Source of the DNA: Chitinophaga niabensis
Lineage (GTDB): Bacteria; Bacteroidota; Bacteroidia; Chitinophagales; Chitinophagaceae
Direction of reading: 5' to 3'
Length of the DNA stretch: 64,000 bases
Assembly: GCF_900129465.1 (NCBI RefSeq)
Contig: NZ_FSRA01000001.1
Coordinates: 868,001 to 932,000 of the forward strand
The notes beneath the pieces were generated by a model. It worked only from the letters and a program-made list of their open reading frames with translations. It ran no database searches and was not told where the DNA came from. Shown piece after piece: positions 1 through 9,452 of the stretch. How positions within the stretch are numbered: position 1 is the first letter of the stretch; each line of letters begins with the position of its first letter. The position numbers were made by a program, and so were the translations under genes.

Positions 1-1302
1 TCCAGCAACCTGTTCAATAAGATCTACGAAACCGATCTCTGGACGTACCGGATGTGTACTACAGAAGGTTTTACGGCTGATTGTCCGCACAGGGAACGCC
101 TGGGTTATGGAGAAGAAGTTTTTGCCACCGCCTGGGGCATTGGCCTGCCTAATTACCAGGTAGGCGCATTTTATACCAAACATGTAAGGGACTGGTCTGA
201 TGTACAGGAACACGACGGATGGATCCACCACACCGCTCCGCAATGGAATGAACATTATGGCGGGCCCATGTGGAGCAGTGCAGGGCTGAATGTGGCCTGG
301 GAGTTTTACCGTACATACGGTGATAAGAAGATCCTGGAAGCCAATTACAATACCAGTAAAAGATGGCTGGAATTCCTGCATACCAAAAGCCAGTTTGGCC
401 TGCTGGAAGCTTTCTTTGGTGGTGGCAAGTTCCTGGGAGACTGGGCGGCACCCGGCGGAAGGAAAGAGTTTGGCGGTACCCCGGAAGCTACTTTCTTCAA
501 TAATTGTGTGTACGCCATGAACCTCAGTACCATGATTGAAATAGCCGGTATCTTAGGGCATCCGGAAGATGCTGTATTGTACAGCAAAAGATTAAGGTTC
601 CTGAAAACCCGCATCAATGCACAGTTCTTTGACCCTGCGTTGAATATCTATATGAACGGGGACCAGGTGCAAACCGCATTCCCTTTAATGACGGGTATTG
701 TTCCTGAAAAGTTATATGCTACTGTACTCGCTAACTTTAGAGAAAAGATCTCTGCACCGGGTGCTTATTTTGATATGGGTAGTTCCGGCCTGCCGGTACT
801 CCTGAAATTCCTGATTGAATATGAGGAATACCATGAAGCATTCGCCAGCATCCTCTCTAAAACCAATGAACCCAGCTATGGATATTTCCTGGAAATGGGA
901 GAAACCACCTGGCCCGAATACTGGAGCGTGGATGTGACCAGTAAGATCCATACCTGCTTCACAGGCATTTCCTCCTGGTTTATCAAAAGCCTGGCCGGTA
1001 TCCGTGCAGACCCTGCTCACCCCGGCTTCCAGTCCTTCCTGGTAAAACCATCCCCGGTAAAAGGAATAACTTTTGCCGAAGCAGAAACCACTTCATTGTA
1101 TGGTGTGATCAAAAGCAGTTGGAAAAAGGAGGCTGGCAGGTTTACGCTGGATGTTACAGTACCCGTAAACGCCCAGGCTACTGTTTACATGCCGGGGGAA
1201 ACGGTGAACAGCTTTAAAGAAGTAAAAGTGATAGGGAAGGAGAACGGGCGTACATTATTACAGGTGCCGTCCGGCAGGTATACCTTTGTTTCAGAGAACT
1301 GA
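1..1302 (+). CDS. alpha-L-rhamnosidase, GH78 family (C-terminal part, 5' end outside window)
   Basis: The reading frame is open from base 1, so the start lies upstream; 433 codons plus stop are visible. Family GH78 hydrolyses terminal alpha-L-rhamnose with inversion in an (alpha/alpha)6 barrel. The DCPHRERLGY motif near base 79 matches the family's DCPQRDERLGW motif, and its Glu (bases 94-96) should be the general acid. ETTWPEYW near base 901 matches the second catalytic motif, with the Glu at 916-918 as probable general base. The last 80 or so residues look like the C-terminal beta-sandwich. A strong terminator at 1628-1654 separates the gene from the sigma factor operon, so it need not belong to the next locus. 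The catalytic half is complete and shows no frameshift. Family assignment is confident; substrate and cell location cannot be judged without the N-terminus. Confidence 0.9.
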   Translation, partial: SSNLFNKIYETDLWTYRMCTTEGFTADCPHRERLGYGEEVFATAWGIGLPNYQVGAFYTKHVRDWSDVQEHDGWIHHTAPQWNEHYGGPMWSSAGLNVAWEFYRTYGDKKILEANYNTSKRWLEFLHTKSQFGLLEAFFGGGKFLGDWAAPGGRKEFGGTPEATFFNNCVYAMNLSTMIEIAGILGHPEDAVLYSKRLRFLKTRINAQFFDPALNIYMNGDQVQTAFPLMTGIVPEKLYATVLANFREKISAPGAYFDMGSSGLPVLLKFLIEYEEYHEAFASILSKTNEPSYGYFLEMGETTWPEYWSVDVTSKIHTCFTGISSWFIKSLAGIRADPAHPGFQSFLVKPSPVKGITFAEAETTSLYGVIKSSWKKEAGRFTLDVTVPVNAQATVYMPGETVNSFKEVKVIGKENGRTLLQVPSGRYTFVSEN

Positions 1303-1360
1303 GCTAATGAATGGAAGCTGGGTAGCAACCGCATAGCAATAGGGAAGTTCCTTGGCATAG

Positions 1361-1582
1361 TGTGGACTTGACGTGGATTTAACGTGGACCCGACGTGGAC
1401 TTGATGTGGGCTTACTGTAGGCTTAATGAGGGTTTAATGTGGGTTTAATGTGTGGGACTGACTCAACGTGGACTTGCTGCAGGCTTAATGTGGGTTTAAT
1501 ACGGGTTTACTATAGGCTCAACGTGGACTTACTGCGGGCTTAATATAGACTTGACCTTACTGCGGGTTTAATGTGAAACATA
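1361..1582 (+). repeat. Degenerate 11-bp tandem repeat array in the rhamnosidase 3' UTR
   Basis: About 17 to 18 head-to-tail units of 11 bp with approximate consensus YGTGGRYTTRA. Units run in register from 1361 to 1448 (eight), are broken by an 18-bp irregular stretch at 1449-1466, and resume from 1467 to 1554 (eight). After a 6-bp slip there is another unit at 1561-1571 and a degraded one at 1572-1582. The period is not a multiple of three, so the array is not coding. It lies between the rhamnosidase stop codon and its terminator and is therefore probably transcribed as a G-rich 3' UTR. There are no spacers, so it is not a CRISPR. Function unknown. Confidence 0.85.
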
Positions 1583-1627
1583 ATCTTTATACCTTTTCGC
1601 TTTTCCCGCAAACATATTAACTTAGTC

Positions 1628-1656
1628 AAAACCCGCGCCAAAAGCGCGGGTTTTTT
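1628..1656 (+). terminator. Rho-independent terminator after the rhamnosidase gene
   Basis: A perfect 11-bp stem (arms 1628-1638 and 1644-1654) with a CAAAA loop is followed by T residues. It sits 326 bases after the rhamnosidase stop and closes that transcript. The A-rich left arm could also let it act on the other strand. Apart from the repeat array and this terminator, the 1303-1766 gap holds nothing I recognise. Confidence 0.9.
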
Positions 1657-1766
1657 ATTTAAATATTTGTATTTTACCCGCCGGGTGAACCAACAGACTA
1701 CGTTATATTATCATTAATTCACGTTATACTTAAAACAGTACCATAGCTGTTTCTTACTGTCAATAT

Positions 1767-1774
1767 TATATTTG
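1767..1774 (+). promoter_or_regulatory. Candidate Bacteroidota promoter (-7 element) of the sigma/FecR/SusCD operon
   Basis: TATATTTG is a perfect match to the Bacteroidota -7 consensus TAnnTTTG. No clear TTTG is found at the expected -33 distance, only a T-rich TGTTTC near 1748-1753. Transcription would begin near 1781, giving a very short leader. Confidence 0.45.
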
Positions 1775-1791
1775 CTACCAAAATCAATGTG

Positions 1792-2394
1792 ATGCCTGTT
1801 CAGAAAGTTAGTCATGAGATGGATCTGCTTGATAAAGTGTCGCGGGGAGATGAAAAGGCTTTTGGTGAGATCTTTCACCTATACCGTAATAAAGTATACA
1901 CCATCGCCTACAGGCTCACAGTGGCTGCACCTGTGGCTGAAGAGATCCTGCTGGACGTGTTCCTGCAGGTATGGCTGAAAAGGGAAGAGTTAAAGGAAGT
2001 GAAGCATTTCAAAGCCTGGCTGTTCACCATCACCCGCAACAGGACCTTCAGCATGCTCAAACAAATGGCTGCACAAAAAATGGCCATCCCCATACCGGAA
2101 GACGGAGACGACCTCCTGTTGCATGCCACAGAACACCCGGGCGAACATTTGCAGGAAAAGGAATACCGGCAGATCCTCCGCCAGGCCGTCACTAAATTAT
2201 CCCCGCAGCAGAAAAAAGTATATACACTCATTAAAGAACAGGGCCTGAAAAGGGAAGAAGCCGCCAATGCATTGAATATTGCCCCTGAAACAGTTAAACG
2301 GCATCTCTCTGAAGCCATGCACTTCATCCGCGTCTACTGCCTTGCCAGGCTTGGTATGTTAGCTGCGCTTTTCCTCCTGAAAGAGCTGCTGTAA
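1792..2394 (+). CDS. RNA polymerase sigma-70 factor, ECF subfamily
   Basis: This is a 200-residue ECF sigma factor that would direct RNA polymerase to the downstream SusC/SusD genes when released by its FecR anti-sigma factor. Region 2 covers about residues 10-85 (SRGDEKAFGEIF, then AEEILLDVFLQVW) and region 4 about 130-185 (LSPQQKKVYTLI, then a helix-turn-helix around NIAPETVKRHLSEAM). A hydrophobic C-terminal tail is common in Chitinophagaceae members. ATG at 1792 is chosen; a GTG just before it at 1789 and an in-frame ATG at 1819 are alternatives, and no Shine-Dalgarno sequence settles the matter. FecR follows after 70 bases and an STN-bearing SusC after that, the classic cell-surface signalling order. 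Family certain, exact start uncertain. Confidence 0.93.
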   Translation: MPVQKVSHEMDLLDKVSRGDEKAFGEIFHLYRNKVYTIAYRLTVAAPVAEEILLDVFLQVWLKREELKEVKHFKAWLFTITRNRTFSMLKQMAAQKMAIPIPEDGDDLLLHATEHPGEHLQEKEYRQILRQAVTKLSPQQKKVYTLIKEQGLKREEAANALNIAPETVKRHLSEAMHFIRVYCLARLGMLAALFLLKELL

Positions 2395-2464
2395 AAAATA
2401 TTTTTCCTTTCACTGCCCCATTTCATTTTTTTTAACGTCTCTATTAGTAAACCGGCTGATCACC

Positions 2465-3616
2465 ATGAATGAGTTCGAATCACTATTCCGGGCATATATG
2501 AACCAATCCTGTTCCGAACAGGATAAAGAAAAGCTGTTTACCCTGATGGCGGACAAGGAAAACGATGCCCGGTTGTATGAGGTGATAGATAAGGTAATGA
2601 ATGAAGCCGGTGAGGAGATAGAAATAGAAGGGGAACGGGCAGACGAGATCCTGTCTGTATTACAGCAGGCCATTCCTCAAAAGCATAAACGCGGAAGGAT
2701 AGCAGCTATTACCCGCTGGGCAGCCGCTGCGGCAGTTGTAACAGGCCTTGGTACGCTGTATTGGATCTACCCCTCTTCCAAACCATCTGAAAGCAAACAA
2801 CAGGTATTTACGGCCCGGGATATACAACCCGCCAGCCAGGGTGCCATCCTCACGCTGGGCGATGGAAAACAGGTAACGCTGGACAGCCTGCAGAAAGGAG
2901 TGATCGCCAACCAGGGTGGTACTCATGTATCATTAACACAGGGCACCATTGCTTACGACGATCATCGTGCGGAGGAGATCAGTTATAATACACTGAGTAC
3001 ACCCAAGGGCAGATTATTTCATCTCGTATTGCCGGATGGCAGTGATGTATGGCTGAATGCTGCGAGTGCAGTGACCTATCCCACCAGCTTCTCAGGAAAG
3101 GATCGGGTAGTTACACTAAGGGGAGAAGCTTATTTCGATATTAAACCAGACGCAAAAAGGCCTTTTTCAGTAAAACTTGCGGACAATATGGAAGTGAAGG
3201 TACTGGGCACTGCCTTCAACATTAACGCATATGAAAATGAACGGGTAATTGCCACTACCCTTATCAACGGGAGTGTACGGGTGAATGCCGGAAATAACAG
3301 TTCTATATTGAAACCGGGTTACCAGGCCAACATTGCACATACTGCCCCTGGCATCCAGGTGAATCGCGCAGATACCAGCCAGGTACTGGCCTGGAAGAAT
3401 GGCATCTTCAATTTTGAAGGAGCGGATATTCAGGCGGTGATGAAACAACTGGAACGCTGGTACGATATAGATGTACAATATGAAAACGGAATACCGGCTA
3501 TCGTTTTCGGAGGAAAAATGGACAGAAACCTAAGCCTGTCTAATATCATGAGGATGCTGGAGATCTCTGATGTGCATTGCAGGCTGGAAGGAAAAAAACT
3601 TATCATCAGACAATAA
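2465..3616 (+). CDS. FecR-family anti-sigma factor with DUF4974 C-terminus
   Basis: This 383-residue inner-membrane anti-sigma factor would hold the adjacent ECF sigma factor inactive until the STN domain of the SusC transporter signals substrate binding across the periplasm. Residues 1-75 form the cytosolic sigma-binding region. One transmembrane helix spans about residues 84-102. The periplasmic FecR domain starts near residue 178, with STPKGRLFHLVLPDGS and RGEAYFDI as landmarks. The C-terminal DUF4974 domain occupies about residues 315-383 and should contact the STN domain. Length and layout are normal for Chitinophagaceae. The gene lies between the sigma factor and the transporter it serves. 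Confidence 0.94.
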   Translation: MNEFESLFRAYMNQSCSEQDKEKLFTLMADKENDARLYEVIDKVMNEAGEEIEIEGERADEILSVLQQAIPQKHKRGRIAAITRWAAAAAVVTGLGTLYWIYPSSKPSESKQQVFTARDIQPASQGAILTLGDGKQVTLDSLQKGVIANQGGTHVSLTQGTIAYDDHRAEEISYNTLSTPKGRLFHLVLPDGSDVWLNAASAVTYPTSFSGKDRVVTLRGEAYFDIKPDAKRPFSVKLADNMEVKVLGTAFNINAYENERVIATTLINGSVRVNAGNNSSILKPGYQANIAHTAPGIQVNRADTSQVLAWKNGIFNFEGADIQAVMKQLERWYDIDVQYENGIPAIVFGGKMDRNLSLSNIMRMLEISDVHCRLEGKKLIIRQ

Positions 3617-3702
3617 CAGATTTATCGCTCATCCAACCAGTACCTGTTGACTGATCAACAGCGGGCACTGCTATGCGTTCAACTTTATAATTCAAATCAA
3701 TC

Positions 3703-6700
3703 ATGTTCACATCTACTCTCAAAACGGGGAAACCCCGGCTACTGTTGATACTGCTGGTGTTTGTTTGTATGCAGGCCAGTGCCTTTGCTCAAACAGTGAC
3801 CATTAGCGGCAGGCAGCTTCCACTGAAAGAGGTCTTTGGCCAGCTGGAAAAACAGACCGGTTATGTAGTGTTCTATAACGCGGCATTACTGGGTAAAACC
3901 AAACCCGTTTCTGTGACTGCCAAAGATATGCCTATTGAACCTTTCCTGAAAACGATCATGGCGGATCAGCCTATCGATTACGAGATCAATAGTAAGACCA
4001 TTACCATCAAAGCAAAAGCAACTACAACCACTGCCACTCAAAACACAACACCTGGATCAAAAGAACCTCCGCTGAAGGGAAAGATAACGGATGAAGAAGG
4101 GAATCCACTGCCGGGCGCTTCAGTATCCGTTGCAGGTACTTCACGCGGCGTACAGACGAATGAAAAAGGGGAGTTCACCATAGAAGCGGGCAGTAAGGAT
4201 GTGCTGTTTGTAACATATATCGGTTACGACCGCCAGGTGATCAGGGTAGATGCGGTTAAGTTCCCGCTGACAGTAAAGCTGGCAGTATCTAAAAAAAGCA
4301 TGAATGAAGTGGTGGTGATCGGTTATGGCAGTGTGAAGAAAAGCGATCTCACCGGAGCTGTATCCTCCGTGAAGATGTCCGATATCGACAATGTACCGGT
4401 AACCCGGGTAGACCAGATGTTGCAGGGCCGGATAGCAGGAGCGGAGTTTGTATCCACGGATGGAGAGCCTGGCGCTGCTACTACGGTACGTATCCGCGGA
4501 ACGCGTTCCATCTCCGCCAGCAATGAACCTTTATATATCGTAGATGGTTTGATGGATGCCATCAAAAGCCTGAATGAGATCAACCCTTCAGATATAGCTG
4601 CCATCAACGTATTGAAAGACGCTTCTTCAACGGCTATCTATGGTTCCCGTGGTAGTAATGGCGTTATTATCATTACCACCAAATCAGGTGCAGATAAACA
4701 GGGCAAAACAGCCTTCACTTTCCGTAGCGATGTGGGGATCTCTGAATTACCCCGCGAGCTGGATATTATGAATGCCACGGAGTTTGCCCAGATGCAGAAC
4801 GACCGTTATTACTTCAGCGCTGCAGCCAACCAAACAAAACCGCTGGAGGAATACCCCTATCCCAATCCTTTAGCCCTGGGAGAAGGTACTGACTGGACGA
4901 GGGAGATCTCCCGCAGTGCGCCTTATCAGAACTATACCCTGTCTGCCACAGGAGGTGATAAAACCACTCAATACTATTTTTCTGCCAACTATAACGATAA
5001 CCAGGGGATCATCAAACGCAGCGGCCTGCAACGTTACCAGGTACGCCTCAACCTGGACAGAACTATCAGCAAATTTGTAAAAGCAGGTGTGCGCTTCAAC
5101 TTCTCTAATGTAAAACGCGCGCTGAATAACGCAGATATCGGCACCAACACTTTATGGTACCGCTCCACGCTTTTCCTGGCACCCACTATTGCCGCCTATA
5201 AACCGGATGGGTCCTTCAACGACTGGAACTCTCAATGGTACAGCGGTACCTTATTTGATTCCCCGCTGGCAAACGTATTGCTGAAAACGAACGACCGGGT
5301 AGAAAAGAGCCTTAGCTCTATGTTATACCTGGAAGTAAAACCGGTAAAGAATGTAACACTGCGTTCCACGATCTCTTATTCTGATTACAACCTGAACGAC
5401 GATCAGTTCACACCATCTACCATGCCTACGCGCGTGAAAGCAAACACCGGTGCTTACGCATACAAACGCAGTTATACAGATAACAATATCCTGAACGAGA
5501 ACACCATCACGTACCGGAATACCTGGCGCAAACGCCACAATTTCGATGCGATGTACGGCTTCACCATCCAGAAAAAGAATTTTGTGAACCTCACTGCCAG
5601 TGGCAGCGGTTACTTTGTGGATGATGTAGGGCCAAACGACCTGTCTGCCCTGCCTTCCAAGGAAACCGTTAACCTGGGTTCTTCGCTTGAGAACCTGGCG
5701 CGTGTATCACACCTCGGCCGCCTGAACTATAATTATGACAACAGGTACTATCTGACTGTTACTATGCGGGCAGATGGTGCCTCCAACTTTTCGGCAGATA
5801 ATAAATGGGCTTATTTCCCTTCTGCTGCATTCCGCTGGAATGTAATGAACGAACCCTTCATGAAGCAGTTCAGCAAACTGGATGAATTTGCTATCCGCCT
5901 CAGCGGTGGTACCTCCGGTAATGATGCTATCTCCCGTTATCAGTCGCTGGCCCGCCTGGCCTCCACAACAGGCGGCGCCATTTTCAACGGCACGCAGCCG
6001 GTAGCTTATTATCCTTCCCGTATTTCCAATGAAGGCCTTACCTGGGAAAAAACAACTACCTATAATGCCGGTATAGACCTTTCCCTTTTCAATAAACGCC
6101 TCGGCATAGTACTGGAAGCTTACCAGAGCAATACCTCAGACCTCCTGCTCACGGTGCAGTTGCCCACACATGTAGGATATGGCTCCCGCCTGGCGAACAT
6201 CGGTAAAACATCCAATAAAGGAATTGAACTCACTATCGACCATGAGAACATCCGCCGCCGCAATTTTTCCTGGTCCACTACCTTCACCATTGCACATAAC
6301 AAACAGATGGTGGAAGATATTGGAGGGCTTGACAGGGTGGCTACCTACAATAATGCCCATGGCGCACAGTATATGATGTACGGATATGAGAAAGGCCGTC
6401 CGCTGAATGCCCTGTGGGGGATGCAGTACGCCGGTGTGTGGAAAAGCAATGAAGAGATTGCGAAGGATAAAACAGAAAAGAAATGGGCTTCCTCCGCCGT
6501 AAGTTATTATTCCCCCGGCCGCCAGCGTTACATTGACCAGAACCATGATGGCCTCCTTGATAATAACGACCTGGTATATCTCGGCAACGCTGATCCCAAA
6601 GTATACGGCGGTTTGCAGAATTCCTTCCGTTATAAGCGGTTGTATGCATCTTTCTACTTCAACTATTCCGTTGGAGGAGATATCTATAACCCGGTTGAAT

Positions 6701-7086
6701 TATTCATGGGTACCGGTACTTACCTCAGTAACCAGTTCCGTTATATGGTGAATGCATGGCATCCGGTACGGAACCCCAACTCTGATTATCCAAGGGCAGA
6801 TTCAAAAGATGATATTCCCAACGACCGTTTTGTACATGACGCTACTTTCCTGCGGCTGAAGAACATATCACTGGGTTACTCTTTTGATCTTTCCCGCCTT
6901 ACCGGTAAAAAACTACAGTCCCTGGCCTTTACACTCAGCGGTAATAACCTGTACCTCTGGAAGTACTATAATGGGTACGATCCGGAAGTATCCACGCAGA
7001 GCGAAGGATCTACCATCCGCCGCATGGATAATGGTGCTTACCCGGCCGGCAGAACGTTCACTTTTGGTGCTGAATTAAAATTCTAA
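3703..7086 (+). CDS. SusC/RagA-family TonB-dependent outer-membrane transporter with STN signalling domain
   Basis: A 1,127-residue SusC-type transporter that imports oligomeric nutrients across the outer membrane with TonB energy while SusD caps it from outside. The signal peptide ends near residue 30 (ASAFAQ). An STN domain follows at about 31-105, then a carboxypeptidase-D-like regulatory domain at about 122-200, a TonB-box-like segment (NEVVVIGYG), the plug to about residue 330, and a 22-strand barrel ending in Phe (ELKF). The STN domain makes it a transducer as well as an importer, matching the FecR/sigma pair directly upstream. SusD follows after 15 bases. The accessory genes downstream encode a nuclease-type enzyme rather than glycosidases, so the cargo may not be a glycan; this is inference. 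Confidence 0.95.
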   Translation: MFTSTLKTGKPRLLLILLVFVCMQASAFAQTVTISGRQLPLKEVFGQLEKQTGYVVFYNAALLGKTKPVSVTAKDMPIEPFLKTIMADQPIDYEINSKTITIKAKATTTTATQNTTPGSKEPPLKGKITDEEGNPLPGASVSVAGTSRGVQTNEKGEFTIEAGSKDVLFVTYIGYDRQVIRVDAVKFPLTVKLAVSKKSMNEVVVIGYGSVKKSDLTGAVSSVKMSDIDNVPVTRVDQMLQGRIAGAEFVSTDGEPGAATTVRIRGTRSISASNEPLYIVDGLMDAIKSLNEINPSDIAAINVLKDASSTAIYGSRGSNGVIIITTKSGADKQGKTAFTFRSDVGISELPRELDIMNATEFAQMQNDRYYFSAAANQTKPLEEYPYPNPLALGEGTDWTREISRSAPYQNYTLSATGGDKTTQYYFSANYNDNQGIIKRSGLQRYQVRLNLDRTISKFVKAGVRFNFSNVKRALNNADIGTNTLWYRSTLFLAPTIAAYKPDGSFNDWNSQWYSGTLFDSPLANVLLKTNDRVEKSLSSMLYLEVKPVKNVTLRSTISYSDYNLNDDQFTPSTMPTRVKANTGAYAYKRSYTDNNILNENTITYRNTWRKRHNFDAMYGFTIQKKNFVNLTASGSGYFVDDVGPNDLSALPSKETVNLGSSLENLARVSHLGRLNYNYDNRYYLTVTMRADGASNFSADNKWAYFPSAAFRWNVMNEPFMKQFSKLDEFAIRLSGGTSGNDAISRYQSLARLASTTGGAIFNGTQPVAYYPSRISNEGLTWEKTTTYNAGIDLSLFNKRLGIVLEAYQSNTSDLLLTVQLPTHVGYGSRLANIGKTSNKGIELTIDHENIRRRNFSWSTTFTIAHNKQMVEDIGGLDRVATYNNAHGAQYMMYGYEKGRPLNALWGMQYAGVWKSNEEIAKDKTEKKWASSAVSYYSPGRQRYIDQNHDGLLDNNDLVYLGNADPKVYGGLQNSFRYKRLYASFYFNYSVGGDIYNPVELFMGTGTYLSNQFRYMVNAWHPVRNPNSDYPRADSKDDIPNDRFVHDATFLRLKNISLGYSFDLSRLTGKKLQSLAFTLSGNNLYLWKYYNGYDPEVSTQSEGSTIRRMDNGAYPAGRTFTFGAELKF

Positions 7087-7101
7087 GAAAAAATATTTTG
7101 T

Positions 7102-8604
7102 ATGAAAGGAATGATCCACAAAATCATGCTTGTTGCGCTGATAGCTTTATCGATGAGCAGTTGCAGCAAATTCCTGGAAGAAAACCCTGCCGGCTTTGTA
7201 AGCCCGGAAGGGTTCTATAAATCAGAGAATCAGTGTATCGCCGCCCTGAACGGATGTTACATTAACCTCACGGATGTGTTCAATTCTGATCTGATCATTG
7301 CACTGGAGGCAACAACAGACCTGGCCTTCCTGAACTCTTCCCAGCTGGATGCAAAGTTTGAGATCTCACCGGCTAACCCTGGTATGGGGGATAATGTATG
7401 GACAGCCTGTTACTCTGGTATCATGTATTGTAATGCCGCTATCAATGGCATTCAGCATGCCACGATCGCGGAAGAAAAGAAACCGGCCTTCATTGCGGAA
7501 GCTGTTACATTGCGTGCCCTGTATTATTACGTGCTCACCAGCACCTTTAAAGATGTACCTTTTTACAGGGACGATATCAATAGCCTTAACGTACTGGAGA
7601 AAATTGCAAAAACAGGCAGGATGAATGCGGATGATACCCGTGATTCCCTGATTAAGGAACTGCAGGAATATGTACCGCACATGCCGCAGATGCGTACCTC
7701 CGCAGTACCGCAGAACAGGGTCTCTGCACCGATGGCTTACATGCTGATAGGCAAGCTGGCGCTGTGGAATAAGGAATACGCTGTCTGCGCCGCTGCTATG
7801 CAGGAGATAAGGAAGATCTATGGCCAACTTACACAGTACCCGCTTACTGATACTTATTTCAGGAATAAGAACACGCCGGAATCCATCTTTGAAGTACAAT
7901 ACATCTGGTCTGCTGCCGGTATAAAGAAAACCTCCCAGGTAGCCTGTTTCTTTACACCTGCCAAAACTGCCGGTACCAATGTATACGATGGCGTAACGAT
8001 CCCTGAACTGGGCGCAGAAGGCAATCCTTACAACTCCGTTACACCTACTGAATATTTCATGGACCTGTATGACCTCACCGATCCCCGCCGCGAAATCGTC
8101 CTGGCTTATACTTATAACGGTGCTTATTTCAAAAGGCCGATGCTGAACAATGGTACCGGTAAAGCCTGGATGGGGCCCAAGTTCTGGTGCCCGGGCATGA
8201 ATAATGTTGCAGACGGGAATAACCAGAAGGTATTCCGTTATGCGGATGCACTGCTGATGCTGGCAGAAGCCGCTAATGAAACAGATGATCCTGCACTGGC
8301 GCTGCAATGCATCAACGAAGTGAAAGCAAGGGCAAATGCCGCTTTTGCACTGCCCGCTTACCCCGGTAAGAGTGAATTTATGATGGAACTGAAAAAGGAA
8401 CGCGGGCGTGAATTAATGGGAGAATACGGCAGGAAATGGGACCTCGTACGCTGGGGCGAATTCTTCCAGCGGGTAAGTGAAACTTCAGCACTGGAATATG
8501 ATATTATCAAAAATAACCTGCGCCCTTACCATGAGTATTATCCTATACCGGATAAGGAAGTGGTGCGTTCAGGCGGTATCTTAACTAATCCTGCGTATAA
8601 ATAG
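7102..8604 (+). CDS. SusD/RagB-family substrate-binding outer-membrane lipoprotein
   Basis: A 500-residue SusD-type lipoprotein that covers the mouth of the SusC barrel and binds substrate at the cell surface. The signal peptide ends in a lipobox, LSMSSC, near residue 21, followed by the usual SKFLEENP start. N-terminal TPR-like helices include the EAVTLRALYYYVL segment. The RagB C-terminal signature is clear (YADALLMLAEAAN, then KKERGRELMGEYGRKWDLVRWGEF). It begins 15 bases after SusC and is followed by the EEP enzyme after 8 bases, so all belong to one transcript. No glycan specificity can be read from the sequence. Confidence 0.94.
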   Translation: MKGMIHKIMLVALIALSMSSCSKFLEENPAGFVSPEGFYKSENQCIAALNGCYINLTDVFNSDLIIALEATTDLAFLNSSQLDAKFEISPANPGMGDNVWTACYSGIMYCNAAINGIQHATIAEEKKPAFIAEAVTLRALYYYVLTSTFKDVPFYRDDINSLNVLEKIAKTGRMNADDTRDSLIKELQEYVPHMPQMRTSAVPQNRVSAPMAYMLIGKLALWNKEYAVCAAAMQEIRKIYGQLTQYPLTDTYFRNKNTPESIFEVQYIWSAAGIKKTSQVACFFTPAKTAGTNVYDGVTIPELGAEGNPYNSVTPTEYFMDLYDLTDPRREIVLAYTYNGAYFKRPMLNNGTGKAWMGPKFWCPGMNNVADGNNQKVFRYADALLMLAEAANETDDPALALQCINEVKARANAAFALPAYPGKSEFMMELKKERGRELMGEYGRKWDLVRWGEFFQRVSETSALEYDIIKNNLRPYHEYYPIPDKEVVRSGGILTNPAYK

Positions 8605-8612
8605 TACACACT

Positions 8613-9449
8613 ATGAAATATATTCTTTGTATTGCGATGGCCATCACATCCATCTCAAACCTTAAAGCACAAACACTAAAGGTGCTGAGCTATAACATCC
8701 TGGAGGGAATGAAAACGGATACCTCCAAAGGAAAACAACTCTTTGTGGAATGGGTGAAAGATAAGGCCCCGGACGTGCTGGCCTTACAGGAATGCAACGG
8801 ATTCACACAACAAACGCTGGAGGCGCTGGCTGCATCTTATGGCCATAACTATGCCGTGATCGTTAAAGAAAACGGATACCCTACAGGTGTAACCTCCCGT
8901 TTCCCGATAGTGGATATCCGGAAAGTGAATGAAAACATGACCCATGGTTTTATTACAGCCAGCATCAATGGTTATAACTTTTGTATCCTGCACCTGAACC
9001 CGCATAAACACCTGAAAAGAAGAAGTGAAATAGCACAGGTGCTGGAAACACTGCGGTTACAGCATGGAGATAAGAACTGGCTGATGATGGGCGATTTTAA
9101 TTCTTTATCTCCTTTAGATAGTCATCGTGTGGCACAAACCAATTTTGTACAGCGTCAGCTGGAGGCATCCCTGAAGAACCCCAATATCAGCAATCTCGCA
9201 AACGGAGCGGTGGATTACCAGGTGCAGCAAAGCATCCTGCAGGCCGGTTATGTGGATGCGGGTTTAACATATGACAGAACAGTACAGAAAGAGACCGGCA
9301 AAAGCGGGATCCTTTCCAATACCCGCATAGACTATATCTACCTGAGTAAAGACCTCGCAAAGAAGCTGCAATATTGCAAATTCATTTACGACGACTTTAC
9401 GGCAAAGTATTCCGATCACAAGCCCATCACCATGGAGCTCAAAAAATAA
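8613..9449 (+). CDS. Secreted endonuclease/exonuclease/phosphatase (EEP) family enzyme
   Basis: This 278-residue enzyme belongs to the EEP superfamily of metal-dependent phosphodiesterases (DNase I, exonuclease III and sphingomyelinase relatives). A signal peptide ends near residue 20 (NLKAQ), placing it in the periplasm or outside. All the expected active-site motifs are visible: SYNIL with Asn28, LALQE with Glu60, GDFNS with Asp161 and Asn163, a RIDYI motif near the C-terminal third, and SDHKP with His269. It sits 8 bases after SusD and 3 bases before the DUF5689-like lipoprotein, so it probably digests the substrate of this uptake system. Nucleic acid, a phosphoester or a phospholipid headgroup are all possible; the sequence does not decide. 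Confidence 0.88.
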   Translation: MKYILCIAMAITSISNLKAQTLKVLSYNILEGMKTDTSKGKQLFVEWVKDKAPDVLALQECNGFTQQTLEALAASYGHNYAVIVKENGYPTGVTSRFPIVDIRKVNENMTHGFITASINGYNFCILHLNPHKHLKRRSEIAQVLETLRLQHGDKNWLMMGDFNSLSPLDSHRVAQTNFVQRQLEASLKNPNISNLANGAVDYQVQQSILQAGYVDAGLTYDRTVQKETGKSGILSNTRIDYIYLSKDLAKKLQYCKFIYDDFTAKYSDHKPITMELKK

Positions 9450-9452
9450 AGT

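Noticed and set aside
1361..1582. CRISPR array
   Set aside because: Units are contiguous with no spacers and are only 11 bp long; no cas genes are present.
7366..8307. 313-codon open frame on the minus strand
   Set aside because: It lies inside the SusD gene in antisense, has no family features and codes low-complexity, Cys/His-rich sequence typical of shadow frames.
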